A program made the position numbers and the translations under genes. 64,000 bases of DNA from Halobacteriovoraceae bacterium (GTDB taxonomy: Bacteria > Bdellovibrionota > Bacteriovoracia > Bacteriovoracales > Bacteriovoracaceae). This document shows positions 25,193 through 33,928 of the stretch, one piece after another (the first letter of the stretch is position 1; every line of letters starts with the position of its first letter). The notes below the pieces were generated by a model that saw nothing but the letters and a program-made list of their open reading frames with translations, was not told the DNA's origin and searched no databases. Location: the NCBI GenBank assembly GCA_020635115.1, contig JACKAK010000005.1, positions 186,001-250,000 of the forward strand. The letters run 5' to 3'.

Positions 25193-25663
25193 TTACACTT
25201 TGAGTCCTATCAACTCAACTCCCCCATCGACTTGATCTCCTGGTCGACAAAAGACTTCTTGAACAATTCCATCTTCACTTGCAAGAATGGTGTGCTCCAT
25301 TTTCATGGCCTCCATGATGACAAGTTTATCACCTCTTTTAACTTCTTGTCCTTTATTCACAAGAACGCTTACGATTTTTCCAGGCATAGGTGAGATCATT
25401 TCGCCTTCGTGATGTTCAGAAGCTCCTTGTAAAATGTATTTATCAGAAGTGATTTCAAATGATTCGCCATTGATTGATAAGAGATGATTAGATTTAAAAA
25501 CCTTTTGAAGTTTATTTTGTGAGTCTTTTAAAACAATTGAATTTTCATCTTGATAGACAAGCTCATATTTATACTCTGTATCATCAATCATAATACTTAA
25601 TGATGAGTTTGTTCTGTGAATTTGATATTCTACCAATTCATTATTGATCTTTTTTTTCATCAT
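25193..25663 (-). CDS. Separate biotin carboxyl carrier protein of methylcrotonyl-CoA carboxylase
   Basis: 156 residues. The C-terminal ~75 residues are a biotinyl domain with biotinylation site EAMKMEH (Lys121) and the preceding SPMPGKIV. The first ~80 residues are a beta-rich segment comparable to the BT/BCCP-proximal region of acyl-CoA carboxylase alpha subunits. In most methylcrotonyl-CoA carboxylases this part is fused to the biotin carboxylase; here it is its own gene, overlapping the biotin carboxylase gene by the four bases ATGA. Translational coupling would keep the two in equal amounts. It carries CO2 between the carboxylase subunit and the carboxyltransferase encoded at 27936. Confidence 0.93.
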   Translation of the reverse strand: MMKKKINNELVEYQIHRTNSSLSIMIDDTEYKYELVYQDENSIVLKDSQNKLQKVFKSNHLLSINGESFEITSDKYILQGASEHHEGEMISPMPGKIVSVLVNKGQEVKRGDKLVIMEAMKMEHTILASEDGIVQEVFCRPGDQVDGGVELIGLKV

Positions 25664-27141
25664 GCATTCCTAAATGAGTTCAGTTTTTCCCAAATGTCGT
25701 CTCTTTTTTCGATACACAATTTTTGACTTTCTTTTTCTGAAAGATGAAAAGCAGCAAGAGCGAGAGAGAGTTGTTCATTATTTAACTTAGCTGGCAAAAG
25801 ATCACTTTTATGTGTTTCAACAAAACTTGTATATGTTTCTGCCTCTTTGAAATTAGGATGATCTAAAATCCTTAAGAGGTATTGAATATTTGTTTTTGTC
25901 CCTAAAAATGGAATTTCAGTGAGGGCCTTTTTCATTTTATTTATGGCCTGTGTTCTTGTATTTCCATGAGTAATAATTTTCCCAAGCATTGGATCGAAAT
26001 TTAAAAGTACTTGATTACCAGATTTTATACCAATGTCTAATCTACAATGTTCACTTTTACCTAAATATGAAATCTTACCAACAGTAGGCAAAAAATTATT
26101 ATCCGGGTCTTCAGCGTAGACCCTTACTTCAAGTGCATGTCCCTTTTGTTTGATATCTTTTTGCTTGAGATTAAGTTTTACTCCTTTAGCAATTTTAATT
26201 TGTAACTCAACTAAATCAAACCCTGTCACTTCTTCTGTAATCGGGTGCTCAACTTGCAATCTCGTATTCATTTCTAAAAAGAAAAATTCATTGTCTGGAG
26301 ATAAAATAAACTCAACCGTTCCGGCACCAAGATAATTTATTCCTTTGGCCATTTCAACTGCGGATTCACAGATCTTTTTTCTGAGTGAATCATCAAGGGC
26401 CATGGAAGGTGTTTCTTCAATAATTTTTTGGTGTCTTCTTTGAATAGAACATTCTCTTTCATAAAAATGAAAATGTTGTCCATGATTGTCTGAGACTATT
26501 TGAACTTCTATATGTCTAGGATTTTGAATATATTTTTCGATTAATACAGTATCATCACCAAATGCTTTTAGGGCCTCTCGTTTTGCGCTTTCAAGCTGAG
26601 GTAAAAAATCTTCAATCCGCTCGACGATCTTCATCCCTTTCCCACCTCCACCAGCGGAGGCCTTTATTAGAACAGGTATACCAATTTTTTTCGCTTGTTC
26701 TTTTAAGAACTTACTGTCTTGATTATCGCCATGATAACCAGGTATGAGTGGTGCATTTATTTTTTCAAGAGCAAGTTTTGAAGTCTTTTTATCACCCATA
26801 ATGACAATATTTTCAGGTCTTGGCCCTATGAATATGATTCCGGCCTTAACGACCTGTGCTGCAAATTCTGCATTTTCAGATAAAAAACCATAACCTGGAT
26901 GAATAGCATCTACCTTAAAATCTTTTGCAATATTTATGATTTTTGAAATATTTAAATAGGTCTCTTTGAGTTCTCCATTTCCCAAACAAATAGAATAATC
27001 TGCTTCAAATGTATGAGGAAGTCCGATTTCATCTTCATGAAATATTGTAACTGTTTCAATTCCCATTGCTCTGCAAGTTCTCATCACCCTTAAAGCAATT
27101 TCAGCTCGGTTTGCAATGAGAATTCTTTTAATAGCTTTCAT
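25660..27141 (-). CDS. Methylcrotonyl-CoA carboxylase, biotin carboxylase subunit
   Basis: 493 residues, ATP-grasp biotin carboxylase. Motifs in order: IANRAEIALRVMRTCRAMGI at the start, HPGYGFLSENAEFA, the glycine-rich ATP loop KASAGGGGKGMK, the metal-binding FLEMNTRLQVEHPITE, and EVRVYAEDP. It carboxylates the biotin of the neighbouring carrier. About 45 residues beyond the usual ~447-residue core (for example SFVETHKSDLLP) correspond to the start of the alpha-subunit extension, showing that the split from the carrier occurred in the linker region. AccC of acetyl-CoA carboxylase is the alternative, but the operon context indicates leucine breakdown. It overlaps liuC by 14 bases. Confidence 0.94.
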   Translation of the reverse strand: MKAIKRILIANRAEIALRVMRTCRAMGIETVTIFHEDEIGLPHTFEADYSICLGNGELKETYLNISKIINIAKDFKVDAIHPGYGFLSENAEFAAQVVKAGIIFIGPRPENIVIMGDKKTSKLALEKINAPLIPGYHGDNQDSKFLKEQAKKIGIPVLIKASAGGGGKGMKIVERIEDFLPQLESAKREALKAFGDDTVLIEKYIQNPRHIEVQIVSDNHGQHFHFYERECSIQRRHQKIIEETPSMALDDSLRKKICESAVEMAKGINYLGAGTVEFILSPDNEFFFLEMNTRLQVEHPITEEVTGFDLVELQIKIAKGVKLNLKQKDIKQKGHALEVRVYAEDPDNNFLPTVGKISYLGKSEHCRLDIGIKSGNQVLLNFDPMLGKIITHGNTRTQAINKMKKALTEIPFLGTKTNIQYLLRILDHPNFKEAETYTSFVETHKSDLLPAKLNNEQLSLALAAFHLSEKESQKLCIEKRDDIWEKLNSFRNA

Positions 27142-27934
27142 CTGAAGATCTCCAGTTTGGTCTTCTTTTTTCTAAAAGCGCTTTCATACCTTCTTGTCCT
27201 TCATTGCGCGTTCTTACTTTGGCAATAAACTCGCTCGTAAATTGATTCAGGGCCTCTTCTCCATCGTGTCGAATATTAATGACACTTTTAATGAGGGACT
27301 TTGCACTTTTTACAGCTTCAGGGCCAGAAGATAGTACTTCTTTTATATATTCATTCACAAAATTATTGAGGTCGGTATCACTACTGGCAACCTCATGGAT
27401 TAGACCAATTTGTTTTGCCAATGTCGTGTTAAAACGCTTTCCAGATAAAAATAGATTTCTCGCATTCGATTCACCAATTTTACTAATGACGTAGGGTGAA
27501 ATCACTGCAGGAATAAGTCCAAGTTTAACTTCTGTGAATCCAAAACTAGCGTTTTCAATTGCAACGACATAGTCACAAACTGCACACAGTCCAACTCCGC
27601 CACCCAAGGCAGAACCGTTGATTTTACCTATAATAGGTACCGGACAATGATTAATTTGCTTAAAAAGATTTGCAAGTTTCAAACTATCGATGAGATTTTC
27701 TTCTTGAGAAAAGTGAATCATTTCAGACATCCAATTGAGATCTGCTCCAGCACAAAATGACTTCCCATTGCCAGTTAAGACAACAGCTCTAACTTCTTTG
27801 TTAGTTTCGATATCCTTGAATACTTTGATTAATTGGCCAATCATCTCACTATTGAAAGCATTGTGTATCTCAGGTCTATTGAGTGAAATTGTGACAACAC
27901 CGCTATTTTGAATAACTTCGATAAATTTGTTCAT
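27128..27934 (-). CDS. liuC: Methylglutaconyl-CoA hydratase
   Basis: 268 residues, crotonase family. The LiuC/AUH-like signature CAGADLNWM is present after TGNGKSF, as are NGSALGGGVGLCAVCDYV and GFTEVKLGLIPAVISPYV. The acid residues (EVKLGLIPA) match methylglutaconyl-CoA hydratases, which hydrate 3-methylglutaconyl-CoA to HMG-CoA. The gene lies between the carboxyltransferase gene (one-base gap) and the biotin carboxylase gene (14-base overlap). AGGAT precedes the ATG. Confidence 0.93.
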   Translation of the reverse strand: MNKFIEVIQNSGVVTISLNRPEIHNAFNSEMIGQLIKVFKDIETNKEVRAVVLTGNGKSFCAGADLNWMSEMIHFSQEENLIDSLKLANLFKQINHCPVPIIGKINGSALGGGVGLCAVCDYVVAIENASFGFTEVKLGLIPAVISPYVISKIGESNARNLFLSGKRFNTTLAKQIGLIHEVASSDTDLNNFVNEYIKEVLSSGPEAVKSAKSLIKSVINIRHDGEEALNQFTSEFIAKVRTRNEGQEGMKALLEKRRPNWRSSDESY

Positions 27935-27935
27935 A

Positions 27936-29558
27936 TTACATCCTAAATATTCCGAAATTGGTTTTTTCTATTTTGGCATTCAAAGAGGCACTAATGGCCA
28001 GACCTAGAACTTTTCTGGTGTCAATTGGATCAATAATACCATCATCCCAAAGGCGAGCACTACTATAGTAAGCGCTTCCTTCTCGTTCATATTTTTCTAA
28101 AATTGGTTTTTGAAATTCATCAACTTCTTCTTTTGTCATCTCTGCTTTTCCACTATGGGACAAAGATCCTTGGCGAACAGTTGTAAGAACTCCTGCAGCT
28201 TGCTCCCCTCCCATTACTGAAATTCGGGCGTTTGGCCACATCCAAAGAAATCGTGGAGAATAAGCACGACCGCACATTCCATAGTTTCCGGCGCCAAAGG
28301 ATCCTCCGATGATAACTGTAAATTTTGGTACACTCACAGTTGAAACGGCCGTGACCATTTTGGCGCCATGTCTTGCGATACCTTCGGATTCGTATTTTTT
28401 CCCAACCATGAAACCAGTTATATTTTGTAAAAACACGAGAGGTATTTTCCTTTGTCCACAGAGCTCAATAAAATGTGCACCTTTTACTGCACTTTCACTA
28501 AAGAGGATTCCATTATTAGCGACAATTCCAATTTTTTGCCCGTATATATTTGCAAAACCACATACTAAAGTAGTGCCGAAATTTTTTTTGAATTCACTAA
28601 ACTTTGATCCATCAACTAGGCGAGCGATAATTTCACGAACATCAAAAGGTATTTTTGTATCTTTAGAGAGAATTCCATAAATATCATCAATTGGGTATAG
28701 TGGTTCTTCAAAATTGGAATTATCTTTCTGACCTAAAAGGCCACCTTCAGACTTGTAATTCAAGTTTTCTATAATATTTCGACCTAAATGAAGCGCATGT
28801 TCTTCATCTTCAGCAAAATAATCTGCGACGCCACTTTCATGGGTATGAACTTTGGCCCCGCCAAGTTCTTCAGCAGTTACTTCTTCACCAGTCGCGGCCT
28901 TGACGAGAGGAGGGCCAGCTAAAAAAATTGTTCCATTTTTTTTAACAATAACTGTTTCATCACTCATTGCTGGAACATAGGCCCCTCCGGCAGTACAAGA
29001 GCCACAAACGATAGCAATTTGGGGGATTCCTGCAGCAGACATTTGAGCTTGATTATAAAAAATACGCCCAAAATGGTTCTCATCAGGAAAGACTTCATCT
29101 TGCATAGGTAGAAATGCTCCACCTGAATCTACAAGATAGATACAGGGAAGTCTGTTTTCAAGGGCAATCTTTTGGGCCCTTAGATGTTTTTTAACAGTCA
29201 TTGGAAAGTAAGTCCCCCCTTTTACTGTTGCGTCATTTGCTATAAACATACATTCAACCCCGTGTACTCTCCCGATTCCACAAACGATGCCTGCAGCAGG
29301 AACATCATCATGATATAGGCAGTGTGCTGCAAGTGGGGATAATTCTAAAAAAGGTGATTCCTCGTCGATAATTCTTTCTATTCTCTCCCTTGGAAGTAGT
29401 TTTTTGCGATCTCTATGTTTTTGAACATATTTTTCACCACCACCTAATTTAACTTTTTCTAGTGCTTCCTTTAAAGAATTGACTAAATTAACATTGTAGG
29501 CCTTATTTTCTTTAAACTGTTTTGAATTTTTATCAACGGGCCTCGAAATCACGTCCAT
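27936..29558 (-). CDS. liuB: Methylcrotonyl-CoA carboxylase, carboxyltransferase (beta) subunit
   Basis: 540 residues from the ATG at 29558, which has TTGGAG upstream; the frame extends eleven codons further but without support. Conserved segments are KLGGGEKYVQKHRDRKKLLP, the ASDETVIVKKNGTIFLAGPP-like loop, the acyl-CoA-binding TGEEVTAEELGGAKVHT, and NNGILFSESAVKGAHFIELC in the C-terminal crotonase-like half. With the biotinylated carrier it carboxylates 3-methylcrotonyl-CoA. It heads the leucine operon. No isovaleryl-CoA dehydrogenase gene (liuA) is visible in the window, so the acyl-CoA dehydrogenation step must be encoded elsewhere. Confidence 0.96.
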   Translation of the reverse strand: MDVISRPVDKNSKQFKENKAYNVNLVNSLKEALEKVKLGGGEKYVQKHRDRKKLLPRERIERIIDEESPFLELSPLAAHCLYHDDVPAAGIVCGIGRVHGVECMFIANDATVKGGTYFPMTVKKHLRAQKIALENRLPCIYLVDSGGAFLPMQDEVFPDENHFGRIFYNQAQMSAAGIPQIAIVCGSCTAGGAYVPAMSDETVIVKKNGTIFLAGPPLVKAATGEEVTAEELGGAKVHTHESGVADYFAEDEEHALHLGRNIIENLNYKSEGGLLGQKDNSNFEEPLYPIDDIYGILSKDTKIPFDVREIIARLVDGSKFSEFKKNFGTTLVCGFANIYGQKIGIVANNGILFSESAVKGAHFIELCGQRKIPLVFLQNITGFMVGKKYESEGIARHGAKMVTAVSTVSVPKFTVIIGGSFGAGNYGMCGRAYSPRFLWMWPNARISVMGGEQAAGVLTTVRQGSLSHSGKAEMTKEEVDEFQKPILEKYEREGSAYYSSARLWDDGIIDPIDTRKVLGLAISASLNAKIEKTNFGIFRM

Positions 29559-29744
29559 TTTTATTCTCCAAATTATCTTTGTATACGTCACGATCTTACC
29601 AAAAATGTAGTAACGCTACACACCTCAATGCATTAGATTTGTAAATTCAAACTGGAAATTATTTTTAAAATTTGATTTAAAATAATTTTTAGATATTATT
29701 TTGATTGCGCAGATGAGTGATATCTCTTTGATCAAGGAAATTTT

Positions 29745-30260
29745 ATGTTCTACATAATGGATAGTGATACTGATGCCAAAGGAAAAATGCACAGTTTTAA
29801 GTTGAAAAATCCTGTTAGAGGTATGAGCTGGACAGATGGATTAGAGTTCAGTACAGATCCTAGTGAAAAATATGCTCATAAAAGGTTGCCTGAAACTCCT
29901 ATACATTTAATCTTTCAAAAGTCTCCACAACATGCTCCACTTCCAAGCTTTGATGGAACGCCTGTACCAATACTAAATCATAGGATGAAAGAGATAATAT
30001 TATTAATGGGTATTGTTGACATCAATTTCTATCCGGTAATATTGGAATCGCAATCAGGAGAAATAATATCAGATGAGTATCAAGCGTTTAAAACTATAGG
30101 TTTTGTTGATCAGGGTGAAGTTGATCTAGCAGCTAAAAAAATGTTTTTTAGGATGCGTGATCACAATACAGAAATTATTGTGCATGAAAAATTGAAAAAA
30201 AAAATTGAGAAAGAAAAAATTCCACTTATTCAGTTTTTTTCTTTCTCAGGTATATATTAA
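29745..30260 (+). CDS. Imm11/DUF1629-like protein (possible orphan immunity protein)
   Basis: 171 residues with a good ribosome site (CAAGGA). The central part, LPSFDGTPVPILNHRMKEII followed by INFYPVIL, matches the DUF1629/Imm11 pattern, in which a substrate-like D-x-x-x-x-P-x-x-S-x-R-hydrophobic helix is followed by -h-x-h-x-P-h-x-h. The ending is shorter than in many members. Members of this family often sit beside polymorphic toxins in myxobacteria-like genomes. No toxin gene is adjacent here, so it may protect against neighbours' toxins or do something else. It has no signal peptide. It overlaps the convergent gene by four bases. Confidence 0.6.
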   Translation: MFYIMDSDTDAKGKMHSFKLKNPVRGMSWTDGLEFSTDPSEKYAHKRLPETPIHLIFQKSPQHAPLPSFDGTPVPILNHRMKEIILLMGIVDINFYPVILESQSGEIISDEYQAFKTIGFVDQGEVDLAAKKMFFRMRDHNTEIIVHEKLKKKIEKEKIPLIQFFSFSGIY

Positions 30261-30703
30261 TTTTTATCTTCTAAATTGAACATATTACATAATTCATATG
30301 TTTTTCCACCATTTTCCCAATTGCCAAGCTTCTGTTTAAATATTTGTTTCATTTTTTGCTCGCTAAGATTTGGTTTAAGAAATCTTTTAAAAGCTGTATA
30401 AACTTCAGTTAAAACTACATAACCTTTATCGATTTCAGTAGTTGAGTAATCACCGCCAAACTTGTAATAAACATTATCTAATAAATCAATTATGAATTCT
30501 AAAAATTTATTATGACTATCTTGAAAAAAATGTTCACCAAGAAGATGTTCCATACAAGCATCATTATAAGCAGGACTAACATGAATGTGATGTTTTTTTA
30601 AAATCATCTGTTCCAATTCTTTAATAGCGTCTTCTCTCGTGATTGAATAACCATTACTGTGAAGTAATACACCTAGAACTAAAAACAAAATAAATTTTGA
30701 CAT
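30257..30703 (-). CDS. Small exported helical protein of unknown function
   Basis: 148 residues with an excellent ribosome site (TTGGAGG). The signal peptide (about 20 residues, ending NGYS) is followed by an all-helical mature protein containing His pairs near the start (KKHHIHVSP), HLLGEHFFQDSHNK, and two Cys. The histidines could bind metal, but no known motif is evident. A TTGACATTATAAT sequence upstream may belong to its promoter. No family recognised. The neighbours (two giant exported proteins on the same strand) suggest an extracytoplasmic role. Confidence 0.75.
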   Translation of the reverse strand: MSKFILFLVLGVLLHSNGYSITREDAIKELEQMILKKHHIHVSPAYNDACMEHLLGEHFFQDSHNKFLEFIIDLLDNVYYKFGGDYSTTEIDKGYVVLTEVYTAFKRFLKPNLSEQKMKQIFKQKLGNWENGGKTYELCNMFNLEDKN

Positions 30704-30832
30704 AATAAACCTCCAAAAATTTCGAATGATTCAAAATAGCTGATTATCTCTTTTGATGAAAGACTCTTTGCATTTTTTACATTATAATGTCAAATATTGA
30801 TCGTTATAGAATGTTTTCGGTGTGTTGCAGTT

Positions 30833-33800
30833 TTATTCTAAGGGTGTAAATGCTTTGTTTAGGTCATCTACTCTATAGAATTTTCGAGTATTTTCATCTG
30901 GTTGCTTTACTTCTTTAACATCTTCGTCTTTTGGTCCCTGAGAAATATTATAAGATTCTATAATTCGTTTTTTTATCTTTGTAATCGTTTCAATAATGCT
31001 ATCAGGAGTTATTCCTGTATATGAATCTTGTATATATTTTGTAAGATATTCATCTAATTTTTTAAATTTTTTATTATCTAGATCATCTTTAAAAGAGACA
31101 AAATATTCATCCTTCTCATTTTTTATCACTTGAAAACTTCTTATATCGTCAGGTGAAATTCTCAGTGAAAAACTTCCATTTTGCACATCTTGTGTTACGA
31201 CCGGATCAATCGATTGCCGGATTTTAATGACATTTTCAGGACCAGTTCTCGAAATCGGGCCAGATGTGGAAGTTGAAGAAGAACCTAAAAAACTATTTGA
31301 ATCAGATCCATTTTGTGTACTTACAGTTTGTTGTCCTCCAGAACCTTTTCCTGAATTAATGTTAGTAGTTGGAATCTGAGTGGGTTGAGAATCGTTTTTA
31401 TCTGAATTATTTTTAATATTATTTTCAGGATTATTTTTGATTGAAGCAAGTTCTTCTTTAAGTTTTTTCTTTTTTTCCCTTTCTTCTCTTAGGTTTTGTT
31501 CTAATTCTTCTATTTTTTTCTTTTCTAATCCTTCAGTTTTTTTCCTCTCTAATTCTGTGTTAAGTTTAGAAATTTGAGCATCACTTGCCTTTAATTTTTC
31601 TTCGAGATCACTGATTCTTTTTTGAATTTCATCATCATTCTGTAGAGGTGGTGGAGTTTGGGTATTTTGTTGATTTGATTCTGTTATAGGTTGTGTTGCA
31701 AGTGGCCCTAAACTTGAAGGGGTTGGAGTTTGAATAGGTTTTATTTCATCAATTTCCGAAACAGACCCAGGAGTAGGCTTACTAATAGGAGGAGTATAGC
31801 TAAATGGTCGCGGAGGTGATTCTTGTGGACTTAATTTGCCTGAAACACTCTGTGTTTTTTGATGTAATGAGTTCCCTTCAATAGAGTCAATCTCTTTGAA
31901 ACCTTTTTTTAACATTGCAATAAGACTTTTTTTCTTATCACTTGTAAAATTTGTAGAACTATCTACAAATGTTTCTAAGTTTAAAAGCAATTCTCTACAC
32001 ATTACTTTGCTTTTTTCATCATTCTCATAATCCCTTTTTATTCTTGGTTTTGAAATATTATTAAAACTATTTCGAGAATTAAATCTATTTTCTGCAAAGT
32101 TTAAAACTTCATCAGAAATCATTGAAGGACCTTGTTGTTCTGGAATAAATTGTAAATCTTCTTCTTCGCCAATTTCTTGAATCATTTCTGGAGCATTTTT
32201 AGAAAGAGCGTCTTCCCCTATATTCAACTCACACCAAAATCTATTATTTTGAATAAAAGAATTCAACTTATTTTGATCTGCCTCGAATTCATTCTGAGTA
32301 TATTGTCTTGAAACATCATTGCCTGCACTCATAGGCAGATCTCTAAAATTAATTTTTCCGGAGAAGATATCGCAAAGTTTCTCTACCGCAACATTTGAAT
32401 GTTGACATTTTTTTTGTCTTAATTGATTTAAATCTTTTTGCTGTGTATAAGCGTTAATAAATTCGAGTTGACTGTAAATTTCTCGAATATTTTCCAATTG
32501 TTTTAAAAGTTTTTTTGGATCATCTCCTTTAACAGCATTTTCAAAATAAGGACTAAAAACATTACCAATACCATTTTCAAGTAATGTTCCAAAGTAAGGA
32601 TTGGTTGAACCAATAAGATTTACGTATGGAGAATCCCGAAAATATTCATAGTATCTTCCAATTTGTTTGTCTTCTTGCGGAATTTGTTTAAAATCAGGTA
32701 GATCCTTAAAGCTTTTTAATAAGATGTCTCTAATTTTATGCACCTTAAGATCAAGAGTCGTTGCATAGATATTTAAATTTGTATCTTTTTCTGTAGATAG
32801 ATTTGTACTTAATTCATTTATCCAAAAATCTAATTCTTCACGGTGACTCTTGCTCAAAGATTTAATTTCAGATGTAAAGCTATTAATGACAGAAGAATTT
32901 ATCTGATTGATCGTAGTTAAATCTAATTTTGCCTTATCAATACATTTTTTTAAATTTTCATTTCTTCCAGTTTTATCAGAATTAAATTTATTAAAAATTA
33001 AGTTAACTTTTTCTTCTGAGCTTAAACCTTCATTAACAACAAATCCTTGATTCATATATAATGATTGAGAAACAGCTTTTTCAATGTCTTCTTTCTTGTA
33101 ATTATACTTATAACCATTTTTAAACAATTCAAAACCATCTTCAATAAGTAAAGCCTCCTTAGAATTACTTACGAGTGCTGCTACTTTGTTTTTAAAATCC
33201 TCTCGACTAACATTTGAACAAGAACCTCCCCTTTTTTTTGAGGATTCGTAAAGAGTAGAAAGAAAGGTATCTGAACTACATGATAAACCCGAACCTTCAC
33301 CTGGCAACATATCAATTTCTCTTTCTAATTTTTTGATATAATCAATATAGACAAGTGATGAATCTATAAGAGATTCTAAAAGCAAATTCTTTGATATTTC
33401 ACTTGAATTTTTAATACTGATAACTGAGTTATTAGACAGACAATTACATGTCAACTTTTGAAATTCTTCAGCTAATATCCTTTGCGATTTATCAGAAAGA
33501 AACTGATTTTTTAAATACTTATTGTACATGTCTAGTCTTTCCATATTTTTTTTTATGTTGGAATTATCAATTTTAAACGCTGAACAATCTTTAATTTGAG
33601 AAACACTTAGACCTATTTCACTTGATATGTATTCTAAATCAGGTATCGTTGAAAAATTAAATCCACATGTATTGCTTTGAACACCAAGAAATGATTCTTG
33701 CTCAATCTCAGAACTCTGCCACTTGATGTCTTTTAATCTTTTACTTTGTGTGAAGAAATTTTCAGCATATAAATCGCCCAATTCTAATATTAAACACAAT

Positions 33801-33928
33801 CTAAGAGCGGAATATAAGACTACAAATGCTTTCATTATTTGCCTATCGACAAAAAACTTAAATGCATTTAGATAAATCTGTCTCTTAACCGACTTTAAAG
33901 GTTTATGATAAAACCTAGATAGAATCAT
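30833..33928 (-). CDS. Large exported protein with coiled coil, second of a tandem paralogous pair
   Basis: 1031 residues from the ATG at 33928, which overlaps the upstream gene by four bases (ATGA). An internal Met at 33835 starts a more normal signal peptide (MKAFVVLYSALRLCLILELG) and is a credible alternative. The layout is an N-terminal Cys-containing helical domain with CSAF and TCNCLS, then KNKVAALV, a conserved core (STNPYFGTLLENGIGNVF, then KLCDIFSGKINFRDLPM, then GNDVSRQY), and a low-complexity Pro/Ser/Thr/Gln stretch. A coiled coil (~790-855), another low-complexity stretch and a ~110-residue C-terminal domain containing FYRV complete it. Every one of these elements recurs in the gene upstream. 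No known family. Confidence 0.85.
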   Translation of the reverse strand: MILSRFYHKPLKSVKRQIYLNAFKFFVDRQIMKAFVVLYSALRLCLILELGDLYAENFFTQSKRLKDIKWQSSEIEQESFLGVQSNTCGFNFSTIPDLEYISSEIGLSVSQIKDCSAFKIDNSNIKKNMERLDMYNKYLKNQFLSDKSQRILAEEFQKLTCNCLSNNSVISIKNSSEISKNLLLESLIDSSLVYIDYIKKLEREIDMLPGEGSGLSCSSDTFLSTLYESSKKRGGSCSNVSREDFKNKVAALVSNSKEALLIEDGFELFKNGYKYNYKKEDIEKAVSQSLYMNQGFVVNEGLSSEEKVNLIFNKFNSDKTGRNENLKKCIDKAKLDLTTINQINSSVINSFTSEIKSLSKSHREELDFWINELSTNLSTEKDTNLNIYATTLDLKVHKIRDILLKSFKDLPDFKQIPQEDKQIGRYYEYFRDSPYVNLIGSTNPYFGTLLENGIGNVFSPYFENAVKGDDPKKLLKQLENIREIYSQLEFINAYTQQKDLNQLRQKKCQHSNVAVEKLCDIFSGKINFRDLPMSAGNDVSRQYTQNEFEADQNKLNSFIQNNRFWCELNIGEDALSKNAPEMIQEIGEEEDLQFIPEQQGPSMISDEVLNFAENRFNSRNSFNNISKPRIKRDYENDEKSKVMCRELLLNLETFVDSSTNFTSDKKKSLIAMLKKGFKEIDSIEGNSLHQKTQSVSGKLSPQESPPRPFSYTPPISKPTPGSVSEIDEIKPIQTPTPSSLGPLATQPITESNQQNTQTPPPLQNDDEIQKRISDLEEKLKASDAQISKLNTELERKKTEGLEKKKIEELEQNLREEREKKKKLKEELASIKNNPENNIKNNSDKNDSQPTQIPTTNINSGKGSGGQQTVSTQNGSDSNSFLGSSSTSTSGPISRTGPENVIKIRQSIDPVVTQDVQNGSFSLRISPDDIRSFQVIKNEKDEYFVSFKDDLDNKKFKKLDEYLTKYIQDSYTGITPDSIIETITKIKKRIIESYNISQGPKDEDVKEVKQPDENTRKFYRVDDLNKAFTPLE

